Assembly: GCA_900316795.1 (NCBI GenBank)
Contig: ONEF01000014.1
Location: 1 to 64,000 of the forward strand
Reading direction: 5' to 3'
Source of the DNA: an uncultured Bacteroidales bacterium
GTDB taxonomy: Bacteria; Bacteroidota; Bacteroidia; Bacteroidales; UBA932
DNA: 64,000 nucleotides
The position numbers and the translations under genes were made by a program. Below the pieces are notes generated by a model. It did not search any database, was not told where the DNA came from, and saw only the letters and a list, made by a program, of their open reading frames with translations. This document shows positions 34,087 to 43,224 of the stretch, in pieces; position 1 is the first letter of the stretch; every line of letters starts with the position of its first letter.

Positions 34087-34662
34087 ATGAGTAACTACAA
34101 GGTCAAGCTCAAGAATATCAAGGCCTTTGCCTTTGACGTGGATGGAGTGTTCACTGACGGCAGCATAATCTGCATACCGGAAACCGGAGATCTTGTCCGC
34201 ACTTTCAACGCCAAGGACGGCCTGGGAATGAGGCTTGCCTATATGAGCGGATACACTCTGGCCATCATTACCGGTGGCCGGAGCGATTCCATCCTCAAAC
34301 GCTTCTACCCTGTTCTTGCACACGAGGTTATCCAGAACGCCCAGGACAAGCTCCCTGTTTTTGAAGATTTCTGCAAAAGGCACAACTTCAAGCCTGAAGA
34401 GGTTGCATACGTGGGAGACGACCTCCCAGACATCCCCGTCCTCCAGAAATGCGGTCTTGCCGTATGCCCTTCCGATGCCGTGGCTGAAGTGAAGTCTGTA
34501 TGTGATTTCGTGTCAGAATTCCCTGGCGGAAGAGGCTGCGTCAGAAACCTCATAGAACAAGTGATGAAGGCTCAGGGCAAATGGAACCTCGACCCTTCCG
34601 CCTATCAGGCCTGGCGCCATGCAATAGACGAGGAGTACAACAAGATCTACAAGAAGCAATAG
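34087..34662 (+). CDS. kdsC: KDO-8-phosphate phosphatase (HAD family, KdsC)
   Basis: KdsC removes phosphate from KDO-8-phosphate, the step after KdsA. The 191 residues show the HAD nucleophile motif FAFDVDGVFTDGS (about 13-25), RTFNAKDGLGMRLA, the motif II region LAIITGGRS, and motif IV YVGDDLPDIPVLQKCGLAVCPSDA, all as in YrbI-type KdsC. The last 20 residues extend slightly past the usual end. It follows the dehydrogenase by nine bases and precedes maf by 27; kdsA is separate at 13.1 kb. Confidence 0.93.
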   Translation: MSNYKVKLKNIKAFAFDVDGVFTDGSIICIPETGDLVRTFNAKDGLGMRLAYMSGYTLAIITGGRSDSILKRFYPVLAHEVIQNAQDKLPVFEDFCKRHNFKPEEVAYVGDDLPDIPVLQKCGLAVCPSDAVAEVKSVCDFVSEFPGGRGCVRNLIEQVMKAQGKWNLDPSAYQAWRHAIDEEYNKIYKKQ

Positions 34663-34689
34663 AAAGCATTAAAGCAAAAGGATAATTCA

Positions 34690-35283
34690 ATGCAGTCTCC
34701 CCTTTCAAAACATCTTGAAGGAAGAAGAATGATTCTGGCATCCGGTTCCCCGAGAAGACGTGAACTTCTTGGGGAACTTGGCCTTGAGTTCACCATCGGC
34801 CAGATCAAGGACTACGACGAGACCTATCCAGCCTCTCTGAAATACGACGAGATTCCCGCCTACATCGCCGAGCAGAAGTCACTCCACTATAAAGGCGAAC
34901 TTGAACCAGGCGACATTCTCATTACCTCCGACACTATCGTTGCCATAGACGGAGACATCCTCGGCAAGCCCAAAGACAAGTCTGAAGCCATAAAAATGCT
35001 CAGGGAACTTTCCGGCAGAACCCACCATGTGGTAACCGGACTATGTATAAGATCAACACAGAAAACTGTCATAATTTCAGATACTTGTGAAGTAACCTTC
35101 GACATCCTCAGCGATGAGGACATTGAGTACTACGTAGACAACTTCAAACCATTCGACAAGGCCGGAGCCTATGGCATCCAGGAATGGATCGGCCTTTCAA
35201 ACATCAAATCCATAACCGGCAGCGTCTATACTGTCATCGGCCTTCCTGTCCAGAAACTCTACAAGGCCCTCCTGACTTTCTGA
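34690..35283 (+). CDS. maf: Maf-family nucleoside triphosphate pyrophosphatase
   Basis: Maf proteins hydrolyse non-canonical or pyrimidine NTPs (dTTP/UTP) and thereby limit damaged nucleotides; overexpression blocks septation. The 197 residues have the signature LASGSPRRRELLGELGLEF (about 15-33), the catalytic region ITSDTIVAIDGDILGKPKDKSEA and the late KAGAYGIQEWIGLSNIKSITGSVYTVIGLP. The SGSPRR plus QEW form points to the YhdE (dTTP/UTPase) branch. It is the last gene of the etf run and its stop forms part of a terminator-like hairpin. Confidence 0.95.
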   Translation: MQSPLSKHLEGRRMILASGSPRRRELLGELGLEFTIGQIKDYDETYPASLKYDEIPAYIAEQKSLHYKGELEPGDILITSDTIVAIDGDILGKPKDKSEAIKMLRELSGRTHHVVTGLCIRSTQKTVIISDTCEVTFDILSDEDIEYYVDNFKPFDKAGAYGIQEWIGLSNIKSITGSVYTVIGLPVQKLYKALLTF

Positions 35284-35300
35284 TAGTCAGAATTTCTTTT
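35278..35300 (+). terminator. weak terminator at the end of maf
   Basis: TTCTGA (35278-35283) pairs with TCAGAA (35287-35292) over three bases, followed by TTTCTTTT. The stem includes the maf stop codon. Confidence 0.4.
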
Positions 35301-35333
35301 GCAAAGATTCTTGCTTGTCTTTGAGAATCTGTC

Positions 35334-35341
35334 TATTTTTG
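35334..35341 (+). promoter_or_regulatory. -7 promoter element TATTTTTG before the Rhs-like fragment
   Basis: TATTTTTG fits TAnnTTTG and ends 18 bases before the ATG at 35360, so the truncated gene and what follows could still be transcribed. Confidence 0.5.
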
Positions 35342-35359
35342 ATGTATTGAAACCATATT

Positions 35360-35587
35360 ATGAAACGATTTCTTTATAAATTAATCCTTCTGGCATTTTT
35401 GTTTTCTTTGCAAGAGCTTTATTTATCAGAGTTTTCTGCACAGCTTTCTGCCCAGTCCACCTTTAATTTCTACGACGACATCTCCCTTCCTCAGACAGAT
35501 GCGTGGAACTTCGTAAGGCAGGGAGAGGTTTCGCCCTCGATGTACACAGGCACCATCAACCTCTCTGTTCCCATCCCAAATGAATAG
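35360..35587 (+). pseudogene. truncated 5' end of an Rhs/YD-repeat-type secreted protein
   Basis: The 75 codons encode a signal peptide (MKRFLYKLILLAFLFSL...), then DAWNFVRQGEVSPSMYTGTINLSVPIPNE and a stop. The string around residues 50-72 (an aromatic residue, a short gap, then YTGTINLSVPI) is how large Bacteroidota Rhs/YD-repeat proteins begin, where more than a thousand residues normally follow. Here the frame stops at once and base composition falls sharply to A+T-rich DNA at about 35580. The parsimonious view is a deletion or replacement that removed the body of the gene. It overlaps the next open frame by eight bases. Family recognition rests on a short segment. Confidence 0.6.
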
Positions 35588-36386
35588 AATAAAAATGAAC
35601 AGAATAATACTTTTAACACTTTATATGTCTGACACAGTAAGCCAATCGTGCTTATCCTCTATTGTCAGGTTATTTCATGACTCGAATTTATTCTTTGAGA
35701 CTATAGATTATTCTATAACCTATTTATCGTCAAACTATTCATACAAATCTTTAAATAGAACAGGGAGGTTTTCTGAAAAAAAAATATCAGATTATTATAG
35801 GTGTCTTGAGGATTTAAAATCTGTAATGTATTCTTCTATAGAATTTAACAAACGTTCTCATAGAAATGATTTCAAGACTCTTGATATATCTTTTTCCATA
35901 CTCTATTCCGCAGGAGATTCTTTTAATACATTAACTCTAGCAATATCTGAAGATTATTCATCTATAATTGATTTCAAAGAATTATCAATTAATTCTATTA
36001 ATCTTTTATTAAAAGACAATTGTGGGCTATTCTATGGCACAACCCATTGTATGCGAGCAAGTAAATTACCACTGCTATTTGTTAATGGAGTAACAAACAA
36101 CAACTTAGATGTTAATGAAATAGTTTCGATTGAACATTTAAAAAAACACTCAAAGGATATATTTAGTAAAATATGGAAGATTTCATGGGGAAATTTGATT
36201 AATTCGAAACAATTTGTTGAAGACAAAACACCTGTCATTCTCAGTGGTAAAAGATTTCTGAATACAATAGAATTCAGCAATTCATTGGTATGGTTTAACT
36301 TCGATTGTACTATTACTGATTTCCAAAAATGTTCAAGTCATAACCTAAATGAACTATTGACCTATTTCAAAGATAAATTACTATAA
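35580..36386 (+). CDS. unknown A+T-rich gene, possible orphan immunity protein
   Basis: The 268-residue product is not recognised. It has no signal peptide or membrane helix and is rich in Ser, Asn, Phe and Ile, with LYSAGDSFNTLTLAIS near 110 and KIWKISWGNLINSKQF near 200. Codon use is strongly A/T-ending: one 60-base line counted by hand (35761-35820) is about 28% G+C against 50% in maf. It begins exactly where the Rhs-like fragment breaks, the position at which immunity genes lie in polymorphic toxin loci. A second ATG at codon 6 (35595) is possible. Immunity function is inference from position alone. Confidence 0.6.
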   Translation: MNRIKMNRIILLTLYMSDTVSQSCLSSIVRLFHDSNLFFETIDYSITYLSSNYSYKSLNRTGRFSEKKISDYYRCLEDLKSVMYSSIEFNKRSHRNDFKTLDISFSILYSAGDSFNTLTLAISEDYSSIIDFKELSINSINLLLKDNCGLFYGTTHCMRASKLPLLFVNGVTNNNLDVNEIVSIEHLKKHSKDIFSKIWKISWGNLINSKQFVEDKTPVILSGKRFLNTIEFSNSLVWFNFDCTITDFQKCSSHNLNELLTYFKDKLL

Positions 36387-36449
36387 TACTCGTTTCACTG
36401 CTGTACGGAGAAATTTTAGAAGGAACAGCAAAAATATTTACATTAAACA

Positions 36450-36836
36450 ATGAGAATAATGACGGAACACAAAAATAAAAATACAATTAAAACAAAAACA
36501 GATTCGTTTTTTTCTAAACATTTTCAGTGGATCCTTGTAGTTTGCATACTTATTGTTCCCTTAATAACAACTATCTATAAACAGTATATGTTAACTCACA
36601 AAATTGAAACAGGGAAAGCCGTCATCACTAAAAAGTATATACTTAAGAGAATAAATAGAGGATGGTATCAAATGGACTATTTATATACTATTCAAAAAAA
36701 GAATTATTCGTCTACAGAAACTATATCAGAAAAAACATATAATAATATCAAAGTTGGTGATACTATAAATATTATAATTAATGTGTCCAATCCTAAGATA
36801 TCAAGATGGAGTGAACAAAACATCTTTCTCAAATAG
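36450..36836 (+). CDS. small single-span membrane protein, DUF3592-like
   Basis: The 128-residue product has a Lys-rich cytoplasmic start, one membrane helix (WILVVCILIVPLITTIYKQYM, about 31-51) and an outer domain with TGKAVITKKYILK, QMDYLYTIQKKNY, NIKVGDTINIIINVSNP. The alternation of beta-type segments ending in a VGDTI turn is like DUF3592-type domains. It is as A+T-rich as its neighbour and lies 63 bases after it, so the two probably arrived together. An alternative ATG lies nine bases in. The function is unknown. Confidence 0.6.
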   Translation: MRIMTEHKNKNTIKTKTDSFFSKHFQWILVVCILIVPLITTIYKQYMLTHKIETGKAVITKKYILKRINRGWYQMDYLYTIQKKNYSSTETISEKTYNNIKVGDTINIIINVSNPKISRWSEQNIFLK

Positions 36837-36916
36837 TTAGAATGGTCTATCTAGCCATCCTCGTTTTTTGGCAATGTCCTGAAGCTTGGACCTAATGCTC
36901 AAAGATATTTGACTTT

Positions 36917-38830
36917 TTAATTCAAGTAGATGCCGTCGTCTCCGGCGGTGATGATTCCCCTATCAGCCATATCGCGGAGGACAGTTATGTATCTTTCCTG
37001 AAGTGTTGGAGGTACAGCCTTCTTGAATGAGAGGAAACTCATCCTCTTTTTTTTGGATTGATTGAGGAGAGAGATGATTTCCTCTTCTATTTTCCTGTCA
37101 GACAGTTTCTTGTTGGAAAGGCAGATGTCGCAGACCCCGCAGTCTTTTATTACAGGCTGGGAGAAGTATTCAATCATATAACGGCTGCGGCAGGTGGTTT
37201 TCTGTGTGGCATAGTCTATCATTGCCTCAACTCTCTTCTGCATCTGGTCCTTTCTTTCCTTGTAGCGCTTTGGACTGATATATAGGTTGTTTTCCTGGAA
37301 TCTCGGGCATTTGAAAATCATCATTGGAGTTCTCAGTTGAGGAATGTAGCGTATGATTTTCCGTCTGGAAAGAGACTGGAGTTTGGCCCTCACGTTCTCA
37401 GGAGTGTCCATCGTGATGCGGGCTATGTACTCCTCATCTATCCTAACCATCTGGGAGAACAGTCCTGTGTAGGTTCTCATTAGAGATTTCACAAACTCGT
37501 CCATGACGCTGTTTTCCATCTGGATTGCGTAGAGGTCATCCCTTCCTACCGTGAACATTATCCTGGAAGGGTTGTCAATTTCGTCCGTAAGTTCCCAGTA
37601 ATCTTCCTGTTCCAGATATTTTATGGCATAGTAGGCGCTGACGGCATTCAGCTTGTACTGCCGGGCGAATTCCATGAGATCGAATTTGCGGATGGAGTGC
37701 TCCCCGTCTCCGTAAGCGATTTTCAGATAGTTGAAGACATACTGGTAAACTTTTGCCATATATTCTACAGGCGGGTAGTTGACGTTTACCAGCTGGCGGA
37801 GTTTTTTGGTGTCTGTCTGGTTCCAGAGGAGCACGGCCCAGGAAGGCTTGCCGTCTCTGCCGGCCCTGCCCGCTTCCTGGAAATAAGCCTCAATGGAATC
37901 AGGCATATCCATGTGGACCACCACTCTCACGTCAGACTTGTCTATGCCCATCCCGAAGGCGTTTGTGGAAACGATGACTGAGGTCTTCCCTTTCATCCAG
38001 TTTTCCTGACGGAGGCTTCTCTCTTCCTTGCCGAGGCCCGCGTGGTAGAAATCAGAGGACACACCGGATGATTTGAGGAAAGACGCTATCTCCTCGCATC
38101 TTTTTCTCTCCCTGCAATATACGATGCCGGCTCCGCTTCCGAGTCTCTCCTGATATGAGGTGCATACCGCAAGGAGATTCCCGAGCTTGTCTTCACATTC
38201 TCTGGCTATGTATGCAAGGTTGCTTCTTGAAAAATCTGTGGCTATGACATTGGGTTCCTTGAAACCGAGCTTTTCCATAATGTCATCAGCAACTTCCTTG
38301 GTGGCCGTTGCCGTCAGCGCTATGACTGGGACTTTCCTGCCTAAGATTTCCCTTATCTTGATGATTTCCAGGTATGCCGGACGGAAATCATAGCCCCACT
38401 GGGAGATGCAGTGTGCCTCATCTACAACAAGGTAGGAAACTTTCATCTGGGAGACCCTTTCCCTGAAGGCAGAAGTTGACAGCCGCTCCGGAGAAGCGTA
38501 CAGGAACTTGTAGTCTCCATAGACCGCATTGTCCAATGTAATGCCGATGGATTTGTGTGTCATGCCGGAATGTACGGCCAGAGCCCCTATCCCTCTTTTC
38601 CTGAGGTTCTCCACCTGGTCTTTCATAAGGGCGATCAGAGGGCTGACGACAAGGCAGATGCCCTCTTTGGCCAAGGCCGGAACCTGAAAACAGATACTCT
38701 TGCCGCCACCTGTCGGCATAAGGGCAAGGGTGTCCTTTTCCTCAGCGATGCTCCCGATCAACTTTTCCTGGGCTGGCCTGAAAGACTCATATCCCCAGTA
38801 CTTGTGCAGTATCTCCCTGTATTTCTCCAT
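36917..38830 (-). CDS. recQ: ATP-dependent DNA helicase RecQ
   Basis: RecQ unwinds DNA 3' to 5' in repair. The 637 residues hold helicase domain 1 with FRPAQEKLI, Walker [13 protein letters not shown] (about 39-50) and [19 protein letters not shown], helicase domain 2 with [21 protein letters not shown] and [10 protein letters not shown], a zinc-binding RQC region with [10 protein letters not shown]...CGVCDIC, and a short C-terminal part. The C-terminus ends [13 protein letters not shown] with no clear HRDC domain, as in the shorter RecQ paralogues of Bacteroidota. It begins directly after the stop of the membrane protein gene at 38831, so the two are one transcript. Confidence 0.94.
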   Translation of the reverse strand: MEKYREILHKYWGYESFRPAQEKLIGSIAEEKDTLALMPTGGGKSICFQVPALAKEGICLVVSPLIALMKDQVENLRKRGIGALAVHSGMTHKSIGITLDNAVYGDYKFLYASPERLSTSAFRERVSQMKVSYLVVDEAHCISQWGYDFRPAYLEIIKIREILGRKVPVIALTATATKEVADDIMEKLGFKEPNVIATDFSRSNLAYIARECEDKLGNLLAVCTSYQERLGSGAGIVYCRERKRCEEIASFLKSSGVSSDFYHAGLGKEERSLRQENWMKGKTSVIVSTNAFGMGIDKSDVRVVVHMDMPDSIEAYFQEAGRAGRDGKPSWAVLLWNQTDTKKLRQLVNVNYPPVEYMAKVYQYVFNYLKIAYGDGEHSIRKFDLMEFARQYKLNAVSAYYAIKYLEQEDYWELTDEIDNPSRIMFTVGRDDLYAIQMENSVMDEFVKSLMRTYTGLFSQMVRIDEEYIARITMDTPENVRAKLQSLSRRKIIRYIPQLRTPMMIFKCPRFQENNLYISPKRYKERKDQMQKRVEAMIDYATQKTTCRSRYMIEYFSQPVIKDCGVCDICLSNKKLSDRKIEEEIISLLNQSKKKRMSFLSFKKAVPPTLQERYITVLRDMADRGIITAGDDGIYLN

Positions 38831-40015
38831 TTATCTTGTCAGGTGAATGGCCATGCCTTTTTCTGTGGTGATTTCCAGTTTTTTGCCCGTAGGGTCAATG
38901 TTTGTGGTGCAGGCGACTCTCTCTTCTCCAAGGAACATCTCAGTCTTCTGTCTATTGAAAACTTCAGGGGCAGTAAGATCTTTTATAATTGATTCTATGG
39001 AATCTTTGACCTCCGGTTTATAGGTTATTTTGCTGTCATCTGCCTTCAGGCTGAATTTGTCATTGTCCAGATGGAGTATAAGAGAATCTTTCCTGATCTC
39101 CCATTTTCCGGTATGAATGGCATCCAGGCTGATCTTGCCGTAAAACAGGGAACTGGAGGCCTTGTAACTCAAGACACATGTCATTGTCCTGTCTTCTTTG
39201 AAATCCATCTCAATGGAAGAATCGTCGCCTGAAATGGAAACCCATTTGCCCACGATTTCCTTTTCTGAAACCCGGCGGACCTGTCCAAGGGTCTTCTCGG
39301 CAAACTCCTGCAGGTCTTCGTCGGTGACATTCATCAAAAACCTGTTGGCCTCGTTGAGCCCAATGCAGTTCTCGAGAACATAATTGAGGAGGTACTTGCG
39401 GTTTTCCAGATTGTCCAAATAGATTTTGGTCCTTTCATCGTTGAGCCATTTTTCACACAGAGAGTAAAAACTGCTTTCGTCAAAAAGGAAGTTTGAGTTC
39501 ATCAGTATCTGGTAACTCTCTTCTCCGCTGATAGGTCTTTTGAAATACACCCAGTTTTTCAGCTGGTCTTCAAGAATCGCACGCAGGTGATAGCACTTCT
39601 GGACATTACGGATGAAAGACATGTCGCTAAGGGTGTTCCAGGATTCCTGGCTGCTGTTGAAGATGGATTCATTGGACTTGTCAAACTGAAGGGCCGGATC
39701 AAAAGTGTCGGAAAGGATATAATTGAGGAATCTGACCAGAGTATCCCTGGAGATGGCTCTGATGTTGCCCTTGTTTTCCAGACAGAACCTTGTGGCCTCC
39801 CAGCCTGTTTCTTCGTTTTTGAGGATGCCTTTTATGTTGGAAATGGTCTCGTCTATGTCGTGGATGACCATCATTGATATCTGGCGCCTGTTTTCCTTCT
39901 GGCGGTTCTTGTCCACAAGATGCGCCACTCCGAAGGTCAGGATGATGGATATGACTGTAGCCACAATGCTAATGGCAAGCTGCTTGGCGGTGTCTGAAAG
40001 TTTGAGTCTGCTCAT
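38831..40015 (-). CDS. unknown membrane-anchored protein coupled to recQ
   Basis: The 394-residue product has one N-terminal membrane helix (AISIVATVISIILTFGVAHLV, about 13-33) followed by a long, charged and mostly helical region (about 40-245) with several Trp/Tyr-rich stretches, and a C-terminal part (about 250-390) that starts EIVGKWVSISGDDSSIEMDF and continues GKWEIRKDSLILHL, the look of a lipocalin-like beta-barrel. No catalytic motif was found. The stop codon abuts the recQ start without a gap, and the gene has its own -7 box 19 bases upstream. The reason for the pairing with recQ is unknown. Confidence 0.8.
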   Translation of the reverse strand: MSRLKLSDTAKQLAISIVATVISIILTFGVAHLVDKNRQKENRRQISMMVIHDIDETISNIKGILKNEETGWEATRFCLENKGNIRAISRDTLVRFLNYILSDTFDPALQFDKSNESIFNSSQESWNTLSDMSFIRNVQKCYHLRAILEDQLKNWVYFKRPISGEESYQILMNSNFLFDESSFYSLCEKWLNDERTKIYLDNLENRKYLLNYVLENCIGLNEANRFLMNVTDEDLQEFAEKTLGQVRRVSEKEIVGKWVSISGDDSSIEMDFKEDRTMTCVLSYKASSSLFYGKISLDAIHTGKWEIRKDSLILHLDNDKFSLKADDSKITYKPEVKDSIESIIKDLTAPEVFNRQKTEMFLGEERVACTTNIDPTGKKLEITTEKGMAIHLTR

Positions 40016-40034
40016 GTTACAAAAATCTGTCAGG

Positions 40035-40042
40035 CAAAGTTA
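40035..40042 (-). promoter_or_regulatory. -7 promoter element TAACTTTG for the membrane protein-recQ unit
   Basis: The minus-strand TAACTTTG ends 19 bases before the ATG at 40015. Confidence 0.5.
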
Positions 40043-40078
40043 ATAATTACTATCTTTACAGCACCAATATAAAATGTC

Positions 40079-40822
40079 ATGAAAACCCTGTTTTTTATTC
40101 TTTCGGCGTTGGCTCTGGTTTCTTTCGGATGCCGTTCAAACACAAATGCTCAAAATGACTCTCAGCCTGCGCTTGAGGCTGTCGAACAGATTCAGGAACC
40201 GGCCTCTGAACCGGGAGCTGATCTTCCTAGAATCGTGAAGCCTGCTGCCTACCAGGCCTGGCTTGCAATTGCAAAGTCTCTCGGCTTGAAGGGCGAGTAT
40301 GTCTGCCCGGAGAACAGTGCTTTATCATATACGGTTGAACTGGTGGATGAAGAAGGCGCTGAAGGATATATGATCGATGACCAGGTTTTCTGCTATCCTT
40401 ATAAAGAAGAAGGCTTCTTTACCGTACACTCTCACGTGGAGGCGGCAGAAGGCCAGGGCGGAGAATTCGAGTACACCTTCTACTTCTTTGATGACGATGT
40501 CCTTACCAAGATTGAGAACCCTCTTCCTGTTCCGGATTTCGCAGACTTGCTCAGCGATTCCAAGGACGCTCCTTTGCAGGAAGATATGGTGGAAAAACTT
40601 AAGAATCTGTTCAATTCCCGTCCTGGAGACTTCGTCGCCTATGAATTCCATCCTGAAGAATTCATAGTCAAGGCATATCTCCATCCCCTTTCCTGGAGCA
40701 GAGACGTGGAGCCTGATGAAAAAGGCCATTGCAATTGGCTCGAGCAGTTTTATGAAATGCGTGCAGAGCCGGACAAAAACACCTACGAGTGGAACGGAGA
40801 ATCTTTTATAAAAGCCGAATGA
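40079..40822 (+). CDS. unknown acidic lipoprotein
   Basis: A lipoprotein signal (LALVSFGC, Cys18) leads into a low-complexity Gln/Glu/Pro linker (about 20-50) and a folded domain with AYQAWLAIAKSLGLKGEYVC, then strands GEFEYTFYFFDDDVLTKIENP and DFVAYEFHPEEFIVKAYLHP. Overall charge is strongly negative. It should be anchored in the outer or inner membrane facing the periplasm. No family was recognised. It overlaps the following lipoprotein gene by four bases (ATGA), so the two are made together. Confidence 0.8.
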   Translation: MKTLFFILSALALVSFGCRSNTNAQNDSQPALEAVEQIQEPASEPGADLPRIVKPAAYQAWLAIAKSLGLKGEYVCPENSALSYTVELVDEEGAEGYMIDDQVFCYPYKEEGFFTVHSHVEAAEGQGGEFEYTFYFFDDDVLTKIENPLPVPDFADLLSDSKDAPLQEDMVEKLKNLFNSRPGDFVAYEFHPEEFIVKAYLHPLSWSRDVEPDEKGHCNWLEQFYEMRAEPDKNTYEWNGESFIKAE

Positions 40823-41499
40823 AAATGAAAAGGATATTTGTTATAGTAGCCGCCCTTATATTGACGGCCGGATGCCACAAGAATGACAGCGACCACAGGG
40901 AACCGCCTGTAGTGGGCGCTGTGGATCTGGGCCTGTCTGTAGATTGGGCAGTATGTAACCTCGGGGCGGATAATGCCTGGGAATACGGAAATTATTACTC
41001 ATGGGGAGAGACATCGCCGAAGTCTGATTACAGATGGCCATACTATGTCTTCTGGCTGAGCGGTGATATGGGCAATGTGAAGCTGAAGAAATATGTCAAC
41101 TCCGCAACTTATGGCAATATTGACGGAAGGCTGGTTCTGGATGCCTCGGATGATGCGGCACGTAGTAAAGGAGGTTCCTGGAGAATGCCTACAAGCAACG
41201 AGATCCAGGAACTCATAGACAATTGTACCTGGACTTGGACTACCCTCAACGATGTGAATGGCTATGAAGTAAGGAGCAAAAAGAATGACGGGAGCATCTT
41301 CATCCCGGCCGCCGGGGATATGGCTGGAACTACCCTTGATACCGAAGGCCGCAGATGCTGCATCTGGTCCTCCGGTTTATTCCAGGGAAATTGTGCCACT
41401 GCAGAAAGCCTTGTCGCTGACAAAGGGAAAGTGGAAGTCTCTAATTTCGCCCGTTGCTACGGGTTAAGCATAAGGCCGGTTTACGTATATGACAAATAG
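40819..41499 (+). CDS. lipoprotein with FISUMP-like domain
   Basis: The product (226 residues from the ATG at 40819) has a lipoprotein signal ending LILTAGC, then VDLGLSVDWAVCNLGADNAWEYGNYYSWGET, RSKGGSWRMPTSNEIQELIDNC and GLSIRPVYV at the end. This order is that of the Fibrobacter succinogenes major paralogous (FISUMP)/DUF1566-like domain, a surface domain very common in Bacteroidota and of undefined role. The frame is open to 40789, but the ATG overlapping the upstream stop fits the signal peptide better. Confidence 0.86.
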   Translation: MKMKRIFVIVAALILTAGCHKNDSDHREPPVVGAVDLGLSVDWAVCNLGADNAWEYGNYYSWGETSPKSDYRWPYYVFWLSGDMGNVKLKKYVNSATYGNIDGRLVLDASDDAARSKGGSWRMPTSNEIQELIDNCTWTWTTLNDVNGYEVRSKKNDGSIFIPAAGDMAGTTLDTEGRRCCIWSSGLFQGNCATAESLVADKGKVEVSNFARCYGLSIRPVYVYDK

Positions 41500-41532
41500 T
41501 TTTCCGGATGTACGCCAATCCGCCAAAAAGGT

Positions 41533-41540
41533 TATCTTTG
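41533..41540 (+). promoter_or_regulatory. -7 promoter element TATCTTTG for pckA
   Basis: TATCTTTG fits TAnnTTTG and ends 41 bases before the ATG at 41582. Confidence 0.55.
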
Positions 41541-41581
41541 CGGCGTCAAAAAAGTAGTTTTTTAAATTTAACGACATAAAT

Positions 41582-43186
41582 ATGGCACAGATTGATCTTA
41601 GCAAGTACGGTATTACCGGCGTAAAGGAAATCATTTATAATCCACCTTATGATGTTCTTTTCAAGGAGGAGATGCAGCCTGGTCTTACCGGTTACGATAA
41701 GGGACAGCTCACGGAACTCGGAGCAGTTAACGTTATGACAGGAGTTTACACCGGAAGAAGCCCTAAGGACAAGTTCTGGGTAATGGACGACAAGAGCCGC
41801 GACACTATCTGGTGGACCTCAGACGAATACAAGAACGACAACAAGCCTTGCAGCCAGGAGACTTGGGAAGAACTCAAGAAAATTGCACGCAAAGAGCTTT
41901 CTGACAAGAAGCTCTATGTTGTGGACGGTTTCTGCGGAGCAAACGCCAATACGAGAATCAAAGTTAGGTTCATTATGGAAGTAGCTTGGCAGGCACACTT
42001 CGTACGCAATATGTTCATCCGTCCTACAGAGGAGGAACTGGCAAACTTTGGAGAGCCTGATTTTGTGGTGCTTACCGCTTCAAAGGCAAAGGTTGAGAAC
42101 TACAAGGAACTTGGCCTTAACTCCGAGACAGCTGTTGTTTTCAACATCACTGAGAAAATGCAGATCATTCTCAATACCTGGTACGGTGGCGAGATGAAGA
42201 AAGGTTTGTTCTCCTATATGAACTATCTGCTCCCTCTTCAGGGTATTGCGGCAATGCACTGCTCAGCCAACACCAACGAGAAAGGCGAGACCGCTATCTT
42301 CTTCGGACTTTCCGGAACCGGCAAGACCACCCTTTCCACAGACGAGAGAAGAGCCCTTATCGGCGACGACGAGCACGGATGGGATGATGACGGTATATTC
42401 AACTTTGAGGGTGGCTGCTACGCAAAGGTCATCAACCTGGACCGCAACGCGGAGCCTGAAATCTACGGTGCCATCAAGAGAGACGCTCTTTTGGAGAATG
42501 TTACCGTAGATGAGAAGGGAATGATAGACTTCTCAGACAAGAGTGTCACCGAGAACACCAGGGTATCCTACCCTATCTATCACATTTCCAACATCGTGAA
42601 GCCAATCAGCAAGGCTCCTGCAGCAAAGAAGGTGATTTTCCTTTCAGCCGACGCGTTCGGAGTTCTTCCTCCAGTGTCAATCCTCACTCCTGAGCAGACC
42701 AAGTACTACTTCCTGTCAGGATTTACCGCAAAGCTGGCCGGAACTGAAAGAGGCATCACCGAGCCTACCCCTACCTTCTCCGCTTGCTTCGGAGCGGCTT
42801 TCCTCTCTCTCCATCCTACCAAGTACGGCCAGGAACTGGTAAAGAGAATGGAAAGCGTTGGAGCAAAGGCTTATCTGGTTAACACCGGATGGAACGGAAC
42901 AGGAAAGAGAATCTCCATCAAGGATACTAGAGGAATCATCAACGCCATTCTGGACGGAAGCATCGACAAGGCTCCAACCAAGAAGATCCCTTATTTCAAC
43001 TTGGAGGTTCCTACCGAGCTTCCGGGAGTCGCAACAAATATCCTCGACCCGAGAGACACTTACGCTTCTGCAAGCCAGTGGGATGAAAAGGCCAAGGATC
43101 TGGCGGGCCGCTTCATCAAGAACTTCACCAAGTTCACTACCAACGATGAGGGCAAGGCTCTGGTAGCTGCAGGTCCGCAGCTATAG
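41582..43186 (+). CDS. pckA: ATP-dependent phosphoenolpyruvate carboxykinase
   Basis: PckA interconverts oxaloacetate + ATP and PEP + CO2 + ADP. In fermenting Bacteroidota it usually runs toward oxaloacetate and gains ATP on the way to succinate. The 534 residues contain [13 protein letters not shown] (about 55), [31 protein letters not shown] with the kinase-1 loop (GLSGTGKTT), [21 protein letters not shown] with the metal site, and [17 protein letters not shown]. Length and motifs are standard. It is preceded by a promoter box and followed after 38 bases by the DUF4919-like gene. Confidence 0.97.
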   Translation: MAQIDLSKYGITGVKEIIYNPPYDVLFKEEMQPGLTGYDKGQLTELGAVNVMTGVYTGRSPKDKFWVMDDKSRDTIWWTSDEYKNDNKPCSQETWEELKKIARKELSDKKLYVVDGFCGANANTRIKVRFIMEVAWQAHFVRNMFIRPTEEELANFGEPDFVVLTASKAKVENYKELGLNSETAVVFNITEKMQIILNTWYGGEMKKGLFSYMNYLLPLQGIAAMHCSANTNEKGETAIFFGLSGTGKTTLSTDERRALIGDDEHGWDDDGIFNFEGGCYAKVINLDRNAEPEIYGAIKRDALLENVTVDEKGMIDFSDKSVTENTRVSYPIYHISNIVKPISKAPAAKKVIFLSADAFGVLPPVSILTPEQTKYYFLSGFTAKLAGTERGITEPTPTFSACFGAAFLSLHPTKYGQELVKRMESVGAKAYLVNTGWNGTGKRISIKDTRGIINAILDGSIDKAPTKKIPYFNLEVPTELPGVATNILDPRDTYASASQWDEKAKDLAGRFIKNFTKFTTNDEGKALVAAGPQL

Positions 43187-43224
43187 TGGTATCTACTGCC
43201 GGTATTTACTTATACTTTAAATAT

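Noticed and set aside
35580-36836. Assigning the two A+T-rich genes to a named defence or immunity family
   Set aside because: No family motif could be recognised by eye; only position and composition support the idea.
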